Below are positions 55,480-64,000 of a stretch of DNA of 64,000 nt, in pieces. A program made the translations under genes and the position numbers. The first letter of the stretch is position 1. Each line of letters opens with the position of its first letter. The stretch is taken from assembly GCA_033032175.1 (NCBI GenBank), contig CM065322.1, positions 12,958,001 through 13,022,000 of the forward strand, read 5' to 3'. This DNA comes from Saturnia japonica (lineage: Eukaryota; Arthropoda; Insecta; Lepidoptera; Saturniidae). Below the pieces are notes generated by a model. The model was not told where the DNA came from. It saw only the letters and a program-made list of their open reading frames with translations, and searched no databases.

Positions 55480-56115
55480 TGTCCATTCCGTTAATCGACC
55501 ATCTGGAACTTCTAGACGTTATGTTGTCTTCAACCCTCAATTTTGGTTCCTTCATTGAGTATAAAGCTCAATTGGCTGCCAAAAATGTAGGTATCCTTGC
55601 AAAGGTGAGACGGTACTTCACGCCGGTTCAGCTGCTGGATCTTTAACAAGCGCAAGTCCGATCGTGCATGGAGTACTGCTCTCATCTTTGGGACGGATCA
55701 GCCAAGTATCGTCTTGGGGCATTGGAGGCAATCGAGAGGCGTGCTAAAAAACTCACTGGCAACGATTTGCTAGTTTAGACAAGGTTACAGAGCCTTGAAC
55801 GTCGGTAGAAAATTGCCAGTTTATCGGTTTTTTACCGGATACATTTCGGCTAGTGTGCGTTGAAATTGCACAACTTAATTCCCCATCCTTTTTCCATTAT
55901 CGGACGACAAGAGGACACGGCGAAGCGTCATCGATTTATGGTAGGTATTCCACCAGTGCGCACAAAGCGTTTAGCTAGGACATTTATCATTTAACATGCG
56001 CACCGCTAAAAAGTGGAACACTTTGCCGGATTTCGTATTTCCTGATAATTACAACCTGGGTATCTTCAAGTCTCGGCTGAATAGGTACCTTCTAGGCAAG
56101 CTTGCTCTATCGTAG
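55480..56115 (+). pseudogene. LINE reverse transcriptase C-terminus
   Basis: With several stops and shifts the frame gives IPLIDHLELLDVMLSSTLNF, then AAKNVGILAKVRRYFTPVQL, LDL-stop-QAQVRSCMEYCSHL, WDGSAKYRLGALEAIERRAK, KLTGNDLLV, and finally NMRTAKKWNTLPDFVFPDNY, NLGIFKSRLNRYLLGKLALS with stop TAG at 56113-56115. The K.LGVL.+.+RYFTP.Q.L.LY.AQVR.C.EYCSHLW.GAP.Y.L..LD.IQRRA pattern and R....WN.LP..VFP..YN...FK.R...YL.G ending are those of a widespread lepidopteran jockey-like LINE. 5'-truncated and inactive; no 3' UTR match to the other LINEs here. Confidence 0.8.
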
Positions 56116-56119
56116 ATAG

Positions 56120-57495
56120 GATGAGGCGAGATAGTGGTCAAACGCAAGAATATCCATATTTAAAAAAAAACTTGCATCTAAGGCTTCTTTGTCCGATATA
56201 TGAAATCACCAATCTACAATATTATAATATGTAAAGTGGATTTCTATGATCACCCGCAATACATAAAACTAATGGGATTATAAACGAATTAATTTAGTTA
56301 AATTAATTCGTCAACTTGAAAATGTTAACTTTAACTTAATTTAGCCGACAATTGACCTTAATTACTTAATCCATTTCTCGTTAAAGTTACATCAGAAGCG
56401 ACTCCTCTGGGATCTATCATCATGGCATTAACTTATGTAATAACATTAACAACCCATCTCAGGAATTTCGTCCATGACAAGATTTGCAATACCGTGGTAT
56501 CTTAGTACTGTACGAAAAAGTTGCAGGTCCGTTTTCTGTATAAGGTGCACTTTTTTTCATTTAGACGTTATTGTACACCGTTCATATTGGTTGAACTGGA
56601 TTGGTGATTGGATATAACTTATCGAATCTTCATGGGGTTGTGTTCAATGCCAAGAAAACCCAGGTTTGCGTGTTCTCTTGTATAAATTTCCTTTCCCTCT
56701 GCTTACTCTTCAGAATGTCTCACTCGCAAAACGTGATAGATTATAATAAATAATAATAGTAATTATAAAATAAATAATAACTGCATAATAAAGGCACGAG
56801 CATCGCTCGTATACACTACACTATATGCGCGTAACTAGTTTCCCGGAACAGCTCTAGCTATTTGGATGTTTGCATTTTAATGTGTTTCTTTCCCAGTTTA
56901 CTTAGCTTTTTTTAAGATAACAAGCGAAGTGCGGTCACCGAGATGTCATGTTAGAATTGAATAAACGAATTACATTCAGAGATCCGAGAGTGAGAAAATA
57001 AGATAATGATATATGTCAGTTGTGATAAAATACATAAGAGCTTTTGAATTGTACGTGCGTATTGAATGAAGCACAAAGCTTTTGAAATGTCACCGTGTTG
57101 ACACATTCGGTTCTATTGTACTTATATTCATTTATTCACATGTAACATAGTGCAGATATTGTTAACAAGGGTTTACTTAGAAATAAAAAATGGCGTCTAA
57201 ACAGTAATGAAATTTCTGGAATTTCAACTGTACTGTACTGGGATCAAGTAGGTTCCGTACACAATTAGTACCACATTTATATTCATATACCTTTTAATAG
57301 GTCCATTTTACTACAAATTCCAGAATATGTACTAAAAAATTAGTTATTTTGATACTAAATAAGGTTGCGAGTTTTCTTTTAAAATCTGGAGTGGTTCCTC
57401 AAACCTTACGGACATAAATAATGTACATAGATAGAATCCGAAATCTCCATATTTATATAAAAAATAACAATTACAAATAATGGGAAAGTAGATTC
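56120..57495. other. No recognisable genes
   Basis: AT-rich DNA with nothing identified. Confidence 0.5.
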
Positions 57496-57499
57496 TATG

Positions 57500-57640
57500 T
57501 AACCAGGTTGAAACCCGGCCTATATCTCCAAAACGTTTGGCAGAGGTGTAATATTGCACACCCACAGTTCAACGGGTATGTTTTTTAGGTTCCATGTAAT
57601 AGAGGGCGAGCCTATTGCCATTAATCGAGTACAAGGCAAA
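57500..57640 (-). mobile_element. tRNA-derived SINE, copy 5 (3' part)
   Basis: Plus strand TTTGGCAGAGGTGTAATATT, GCACACCCACAGTTC, AGGTTCCATGTAATAGAGGG, CGAGCCTATTGCCATTAATC, the reversed body of the family. The tRNA-like head is absent. Confidence 0.75.
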
Positions 57641-57967
57641 TGTGTAATGAATGAATAAATGAGTAATGTTTTTGTAGCAGTACCGTTGTCTTATGATTTA
57701 TGCCGGAAGTTGCTGTAAACAATATAAAATATAAAAATGCTTCACCATTATTATGTTCTGTGATTTATGTTGTATTGTGTTTAATGAAGTCATGTGAGGT
57801 TAATTTAAGAATGAAAGAATTTAATGTACATAAGGAGATAACTAAAAATGATAACTAACCCATGATAGTTAATAGAAAATTCGGAAAAGCTTATAAAGTA
57901 TATAAAAAAAATAGCAATGTCCACGGTTTCACTCGTGTTAAATTAAATTTATCCAACCAAGTACCTA

Positions 57968-58215
57968 ATTAGCCTAGTGGTCGTAAGCGCGATTGCTATA
58001 CTCGAAGTCCTAAAAATCGACTCCCAGTTCGAGCAAAGTGTGTTGTGGTTGTCCTATGAAATTCTCAGTAGCAGCTCGGAATCTGGCTTTGTCCCTGATT
58101 AATGACAATAGGCTCGCCCCCTAATATATGGAACCTAAAAACATACCCGGCGAACTGTGAGTGTACGTTAGTACACCTCTGCCTAACCCTTCGGAGATAC
58201 AGGCGTGATGGTATG
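57968..58215 (+). mobile_element. tRNA-derived SINE, copy 6
   Basis: TTAGCCTAGTGGTCGTAAGC (intact A box), GCGATTGCTATACTCGAAGT, a mutated B-box region (AAATCGACTCCCAGTTCGAG), TATGAAATTCTCAGTAGCAG, TGACAATAGGCTCGCCCCCT, CATACCCGGCGAACTGTGAG, TACACCTCTGCCTAACCC, GATACAGGCGTGATGG, ending in a GTATGTATTTATG tail. Full length, about 250 bp. Confidence 0.82.
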
Positions 58216-58514
58216 TATTTATGTTATTTATAAAAAAAGTATTTCACTTTTTCAAAGCATTTAGAAAATATTTTACCATTTGTACTGAAAATACCAACAC
58301 AACATCCATTTGTATTTGGAATGTGGAAAAAATTATAAACATGGTATATTAAATACATTTACAATTAACAAAATACATAATACAAAACTATTTTGCAATA
58401 AGTTTGAAGGTTTCTTCAATAGATCAAGCTAAATTTGGCATATTTCTTATCCTGTAATGCACTGTACATTGGACAATAGTCTAATGAAAATACAACCATA
58501 CGGTGCCGCGGTTA

Positions 58515-58534
58515 TTGTTGTTGTTGTTGTTGTT
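58515..58534 (+). repeat. (TTG)6 microsatellite
   Basis: Six TTG units plus TT. Confidence 0.9.
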
Positions 58535-58569
58535 CAAACTACTTTGATTATTACTTAAAAACCGATAAA

Positions 58570-58690
58570 CGACGTATAGCTCACCAATAGAGGCAAATAC
58601 CTACGAATGCAGGCAAATACGCCCTTTACACGTTCGTGTTCATCTCTATTCACTAAATACAGGCGAACGTGTATAGGCCGTTTTACATGT
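58570..58690 (+). repeat. Short repeat with inverted ACACGTTCG/CGAACGTGT
   Basis: AGGCAAATACcta and AGGCAAATACgcc are direct repeats of AGGCAAATAC. ACACGTTCG (58637) and CGAACGTGT (58664) form an inverted pair. Possibly the end of an unclassified element. Confidence 0.45.
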
Positions 58691-58699
58691 TACGCCAAC

Positions 58700-59630
58700 T
58701 TTGAAAGTTTGAAGCAATAATGACTGAGTAGTAGCGTGTATTTAATAATTTAAATAATTTTACTATCGCCCCCACGCTCACTCAATCATTTATAACATGC
58801 CATCTCTTTCTACGCACTGCTTTGTTACTCTTCGGTTAATTGACAGAGTTATTTCACAGCAATAAATCAAGCAATAGACATCTAGTAAATATGTTGTAGA
58901 TGGTCGGACTAATAAAAAGTACGAATAATGAAGAGCGGTACTTGAGAAAACAAGCTATTCGCTCTTAATGAAGCTATCGAACCGGCATTGGTAATAAACT
59001 GAAATCGTCACATGAAAATTAAACGTAAATGAGTCAATAAAGTGCGCACCTCCGTTATACTACTCTACTTTATTTTCACCGTGGAGCCTTTCTCTTATCA
59101 TTTTCCTACCTCGTTTACTCTTTCTGTTTTTTTTTTTTAATATAATTTTTCTATCACTGCTTACCCTTGAACAGGAAAGTGTACCTAAAGATGTTTAGCC
59201 TGGATCTTTTATTGTATTTAATTCTATATTAATCTGAAATCTAAGTACATTAAAAACACCGAAAATTACTTATATATACATATATAACAAAAAAAAAACA
59301 ATAAATTATATTGACTGATTGAATTATATATTATTATATATAACAATTGTTGAATTGACTTGCGCGTTGACTATCATACGTTGGTTGCACCTTTTCAGAA
59401 ATCTTGAAACAGGTGCCAACAACAACTGTACGAATATTTACCTGAATCAGACGAACAATGACCAAATGCAAAGAACACGAATACTAAACACAATTTTTCT
59501 GTTATACTTTATACGTATTTATGGAATTGTTCAGTTCAAATACCATAACGAAAGCTAAGTAAGTCTGTAAACAAAAATCAATAAACTATTTTATAGTATT
59601 CACTGTGATCGCTTCTACAAATTCACCAAA
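58700..59630. other. No recognisable genes
   Basis: AT-rich DNA; the open frame 59319-59558 has no recognisable domain. Confidence 0.45.
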
Positions 59631-59633
59631 TGG

Positions 59634-59748
59634 TTTTTCAATCGTCAGATTAACTTTGTTTGAGGAATAATTTTGACAAATAAAACATGAAAAATGTTCA
59701 CAGATAAATAAATTATTCCATAAACAAAGTTATCTGACGATTGAAAAA
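59634..59748. mobile_element. Foldback / MITE-like element with 39-40 bp arms
   Basis: The left arm 59634-59673 starts TTTTTCAATCGTCAGATTAA, CTTTGTTTGAGGAATAATTT. The right arm 59710-59748, reversed, reads the same with one base missing and about two mismatches. The loop is 36 bp. Such long near-perfect arms in 115 bp indicate a young miniature element or hairpin-forming insertion. No clear target-site duplication recognised. Confidence 0.8.
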
Positions 59749-59749
59749 T

Positions 59750-60235
59750 CGGCCCTAAGAAACAAATAAGAGAAACATAAGAAATATTTAAGCAACACGC
59801 TTTAGTAAAACGACCTCTCTTTTAAAATGGCATTCTAAAAACGAAATCGATTGGCAGATTCTTTTATTTATTAAGTGTAAGCAAACGCAGAGAAGTAGAC
59901 ACACAAACGTTCAGAATTCACAAGGGAGTGTGTACACAGTAGACGCACATTTGGAAAACTTCACACGACGATAAAGTGTATAATAATATTGACGTAAACT
60001 TGCGTCGAGGGACCCTTTACGAATTCTTTTCAATATTTAGGATTCGGTCACTCAGGGGATGTTCTTAAATCGTCTCATTTTAAAAATAAACATTATTTTA
60101 TACTTTATATTAATGAAGATGGTTAGCAACAAAATAATAAATCTGAGCAGCACCTAAAAAAGTTGATAGGTTTTATTGAAATAATATCTGATCGTCGATT
60201 TTTGTAATAAAATGACACCGTACTCATTTGGACCT
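59750..60235. other. No recognisable genes
   Basis: AT-rich DNA, nothing identified. Confidence 0.5.
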
Positions 60236-60239
60236 TCTT

Positions 60240-60816
60240 TAAAAACTATAATAAGAAATATTCGGTCTAATAATTTTTTTTTTTTTGTTAATTCAATTAT
60301 GTACACGGGTAATATAAGTCATCCCATAAATAATAAGCAATGAAAATTTTCAATAACACTTTTGGGAACCGTAAAAAAAAGAATTAAAAAAATATTAAAT
60401 TTCATTAATTCTTAACCGATTTTGATGAAATTTTATACACGGAAAGTCTAACTATTTACACAATGAATGGGTTATAAGAATTGTCAATATTACTTCTAGA
60501 ATTAAAAAGAATGTAATTTAAAAATTTCATCAATTCTCAACCGATTCTGATCAAATTTTGTAGACGGGAAACATACATCATACTATAATTGAGAAGCTAT
60601 AAGAATAATGCTATAAGAATTGTTAATAATGCATTAGAAACTGTACATTAGAATAATAGTTTTCAACCGATTTTGATGAAAATTGTATACGGGAAATACA
60701 AGCCACTCCTCAATTGATACGGCATATGAATTCTCAACAATATGAGTTAAAATAAAGGGATTTAAATAATTATTACATAGTAACAAACGCGTGCGGAGCC
60801 GCGGGCATACCGCTAG
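60240..60816 (+). mobile_element. Helitron-like repeat, family H3 (with internal repeats)
   Basis: Tail GTAACAAACGCGTGCGGAGC, CGCGGGCATACCGCTAGT at 60779-60816. The body has three or so repeats of about 120 bp around CTcAACCGATTtTGATgAAA, TTTTGTAcACGGGAAAtAc, and GGcTATAAGAATTGT. Fragments of the same family are at 16861, 18775, 60884, 61620 and the window end. Confidence 0.6.
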
Positions 60817-60883
60817 TCCTATATGAATGACACCGATGAAGAATGTTATGCCATTAGAAATTTTTGCCAGTTTTTCTATTGAA

Positions 60884-61020
60884 ATTTAACTCATAAACGG
60901 CTTGAGATTTTATGTCCAAAAACTCAAAAACGGCTTGACCGATTCATATGAAACTTTGTACATAGGACGCTTCTATAATTAATTAATTGATAAGGATATA
61001 ACAATTATGAGTAATACATA
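60884..61020 (+). repeat. H3-related fragment
   Basis: AAAAACGGCTTGACCGATTC, ATATGAAACTTTGTACATAG, AATTGATAAGGATATAACAA match the window-end copy (63900-64000) and the H3 body. Confidence 0.5.
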
Positions 61021-61119
61021 CAACTTGGTTGGGCATAAATAACTAAAGTATATAACTTAACGGATTTCAAATTAACATGAATTGGATGTTAGTGTTCCCG
61101 CTATCCTAGAATGTAGCTC

Positions 61120-61435
61120 TTGGATTCGCTGAACCTCTCGCTGTCGTGTGGTATAAGCGCATCTGATTGGCCCATATATATTGCCGAACTACCTCCAACC
61201 GTAATCAACTAGCGACGTGCAGTTTACACATTTTGTTCTGTGCCTAAAACTCTAGTCGGATAATTTTTACCGATGAAATTTTTGTATGTGACAGTATCTT
61301 TGTGTCTTTTTTTTGTGTGATTCCCGGCCGGGTAAAGAACATTGAGTTCTGAAGAAGTTGTGGTTTTTGTGCTGGAAAGAACGTTTGCCGAAGACTAGCA
61401 GAGCAGAAGTGTTCTGGGTTGCTGGATTCAAAGGT
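61120..61435 (+). promoter_or_regulatory. Promoter-like segment with possible non-coding first exon
   Basis: Composition rises in GC here. Plus strand: GATTGGCCC (inverted CCAAT) at about 61156, CCATATATATTG at 61169, CGTGCAGTTTACAC about 45 bp on, then an untranslated-looking stretch to TGGATTCAAAG|GTTAGTGGGC, a plausible 5' splice site at about 61433. No ATG-initiated frame of any length. It could be the start of a plus-strand gene beyond the window, or a transposon promoter. Evidence is pattern-level only. Confidence 0.25.
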
Positions 61436-61997
61436 TAGTGGGCATACTTAACGTTCAATGCACCTAAATCTTATTTTTGAAACCATATTCTAGATTGGGC
61501 CAAGGGATATCAATACAAATAGAATTTAAATTAATCATACTTGCACAAGTACGATCACCGCGGTGAAGAGATTATTTACACGTCGCTTCATCACAACTCT
61601 TGTAAAAATATGAAACTGATAATGATGAAAATTACATACTGGAAGTATATGTAATTTCCTAATTGATGCGGAGCCGCCGGGTGTATGAATATGTTGGTAG
61701 GAGGTAATCATTAGTACTACATAACTGATTCTAAAAATTATTTCACTGTTACAAAGCTACGATCCAGGTTGATGGTTATAAAGTATGATTTTGTTATTAA
61801 ACGCTGTTATAAGGAACGCGTTAGAAGTCGTCGGCTATTGTTAATCATAAATATGTCAGACTCTTCGCACGTACTCATAGCTTCAATTTACGTTAAATAA
61901 ATATGGCTACACAATTCTTTAAATATATTAAATACTGTCATTTAATATCAGAAGAGACCTTGATTAAAGTCTAGTTTATATTTGATCTATTAAAACA

Positions 61998-62349
61998 AAG
62001 TTGGCTGTCACGGGACGCCCAGCAGATGTGAAATAAGATGTATTAAAAATAAAATATTTTTGTGTTTCTCAGCTTCTACGCACTACTGAAGTTCACTCTT
62101 GTCTTTGAATATGCAGTAGGCAAAGAGGTGATAGGTTGACTGACTGACTGACTGTACCTGTACATACCTGTATCTGATAAATAAATACACCGGGTGATTC
62201 CGAAACACGGCAAACAAAAAAAAGCCACTGTGAACATGTTTTAATCTACACATGGACGTACAATGTTGGACCAAAGCGTCGCCACGCTAACATGCGCTAA
62301 CATTCGGTCCAACAACAGGTCTGACCCGCCGCATTAGACGTTTCACATC
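61998..62349 (+). mobile_element. Minisatellite-bearing element, copy 2 (single unit)
   Basis: TTGGCTGTCACGGGACGCCC, AGCAGATGTGAAATAAGATG, then CACCGGGTGATTCCGAAACA, AGCCACTGTGAACATGTTT, an internal inverted pair TGTTGGACC (62264) / GGTCCAACA (62306), GGTCTGACCCGCCGCATTAG and GACGTTTCACATC (62337-62349). Same order as 44269-44802, but with one minisatellite unit instead of five. Includes GACTGACTGACTGAC at 62138-62152. Confidence 0.65.
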
Positions 62350-63840
62350 AATAAAATTGGATGCCTGTATTTGCGTAGCGTTAGAAGTTATAGGTACTTC
62401 TTTGAATTGTCACACTTGATGTTGTTTGACATATAATAAGGTGAAGATACCTTCAGCTGCATAAAAAAAGAGATTTAGCAAGTGTAAGCGCTGGTTTGTT
62501 TATTTTTCCAACTAGCCAGGTTATTAAATTTGGGCCGGGCCACCTTCCTTGAGCGATTGGAACATATGCACAGTGACACGGAATGAAGAAGCAAAAGGAC
62601 TCGCCAGACTGCAGCTTTTAATGAAATTTAGAGGCCTCCACTTGATTCACTCTAGCATGTACGGTGAAAGTTTTTTATTAAATTTTGAAAATCGCGCTGT
62701 CACCTTTTATTGTTTCAAACTTGAACTTTCGTCGCTGAAAGGGTAGAGGAGAAAGGGATAGGTAGATTACAAGGAAAAGGATGGATAATGTATCATTTTA
62801 CATATTATGATTGGCATATTATATGCCTTTTTAGCGTAAACAGCAGGCATCTTTACAGTGTACAATTTTGTTGTTAAAGTATGCGAATTATCAAAATTCA
62901 CTTTCATCTATTTTACATAATACCCCTACAGAAGCATTACTTATAATATAGAAGTATATGAACTGATGTATACACACACCCAGCCCTTAAGACATCACTT
63001 AAATTCAATTCAATTTACTAACTTTGAGTAAACTTGTGCTACTTTTTGTTACTTAGGAACTAAAAGTTCAAAGCTGTTATTTCATGATAAAGAAAGTTTA
63101 ACAAAATAAATGATTTTTACGTTTGAATCATATCTTTGGAAAGAAAACTTTTACAATTTCTCATTAAAATTTAACTAGAAGTTTTCAGCTGAACAATCTA
63201 ATTTATGAGTTTGGAAATGTTGAAAAACGATGGTTTTTTTTTCATATTATTCTATCTTTAGTTTCTTATCATCACATATATATCTAATATTTGCAAATTT
63301 AATAAATTATCATATATTTATAAAATTCTATAAATTTACACCTAGGTGATTTTTCATTGTTGTCTGTATAAACCGAGCAAATATAAAATCCAACAACACA
63401 AAAACATCCTTTTTTCTACTTATGTCTAAAATTGCTTTTATTCAGGGTCTACAAAAATATAAAGTAGTAACCGACCCGTGCGTATATTTCGTTTAATAGA
63501 ATGTAAACAATTTTACTAACAGTTGTTGTTACTGACATGTTAGTTAATAGATGAAGCCGTGAATATATTTTGATTAGCATTAACAGGCAGTATTCCTAAT
63601 GAAACGGTTTTAAATATTTTATAACAAAATTATTAATTTATCAAATTGTCGTTAGCAATGGAGAACATAAGCTTCAAAATGATGTTTAAATTATGAATAG
63701 GTAATGAGGAATTTATTTTATTTTATTTGTGGCTTTCTTCCTATGTAGGTAATTATACCAATGTCAAGTGTGACAAAAATCTATATTTATGTCTGTATAT
63801 GTAATAATTTGTCCAAATTTTCCGATGGACATACTAAATA
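62350..63840. other. No recognisable genes
   Basis: AT-rich; the open frame 62549-62746 has no recognisable domain. TATGTAGGTAATTATACCAATGTCAAGTGTG-like text at 63742 recalls the sequence beside the T33 tract at 30468. Confidence 0.45.
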
Positions 63841-63849
63841 TATAAAGAA

Positions 63850-64000
63850 CCCTGATCACGAATATGCGCTTCATTATTTTTGTCGGTCTGTTTATACGTA
63901 CGGCTTGAACACAAAAATCGCTTGACCGATTCTTATGAAATTTTGTTCACGGCTATCTTATGTCAATGATCAATTGATAGGTTATAAGAATTTTCAAAAA
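63850..64000 (+). repeat. H3-related repeat, cut by the window end
   Basis: ACGGCTTGAACACAAAAATC, GCTTGACCGATTCTTATGAA, ATTTTGTTCACGG, CAATTGATAGGTTATAAGAA belong to the H3 body. Confidence 0.5.

Overview
The window looks like intergenic and intronic DNA of an insect, most likely a moth or butterfly (Lepidoptera). It is AT-rich, has no bacterial-style gene packing and no long intact ORF, and is crowded with decayed transposable elements. These include a D34D mariner remnant, APE-type non-LTR retrotransposon pieces (one R1-like), a tRNA-headed SINE family, and many short elements with TCTATACTAATATTATA-like heads and CACAGCTAGT-like tails, as known from lepidopteran Helitron-like repeats. The species cannot be told from the sequence.

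One host gene is recognisable, on the minus strand. Three exons at 48435-48618 (A), 36166-36371 (B) and 35422-35621 (C) encode part of a type I periplasmic-binding-protein/ANF-receptor ligand-binding domain of the kind found in receptor guanylyl cyclases. All three have consensus splice sites. A ends with two bases of a codon. B and C each begin with the missing third base, each end with one base of the next codon, are nearly the same length (206 and 200 nt), and align along their length. Joining A-B-C or skipping both would break the frame, so B and C appear to be mutually exclusive alternative exons. B carries a cysteine and an N-glycosylation sequon that C lacks. A perfect 10-bp inverted repeat pairs the acceptor of B with the intron just past its donor. 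The rest of the gene (signal peptide, transmembrane, kinase-homology and cyclase domains) is not seen, so it must span well beyond the window or use exons too short to find by eye.

Layout. 1-5 kb: interspersed repeats, then an R1-like LINE 3' end next to a G22 tract. 5-8.7 kb: internally deleted mariner, a LINE tail and Helitron-like repeats. 12.2-15.6 kb: the longest element, a 5'-truncated endonuclease/reverse-transcriptase LINE with several frameshifts, facing an inverted 3' fragment of the same family. 16-35 kb: repeats, several LINE ends and SINEs inside the presumed gene territory. 35.4-48.6 kb: the receptor exons, with an intron of about 12 kb holding SINEs, a TIR element, a minisatellite-bearing element and an unidentified open frame (46985-47365). 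49-64 kb: more Helitron-like repeats, a LINE C-terminus, a near-perfect foldback element (59634-59748), a promoter-like segment near 61.2 kb and a second copy of the minisatellite element family.

Repeat boundaries are estimates by eye. Family and clade names are given only where motifs support them.
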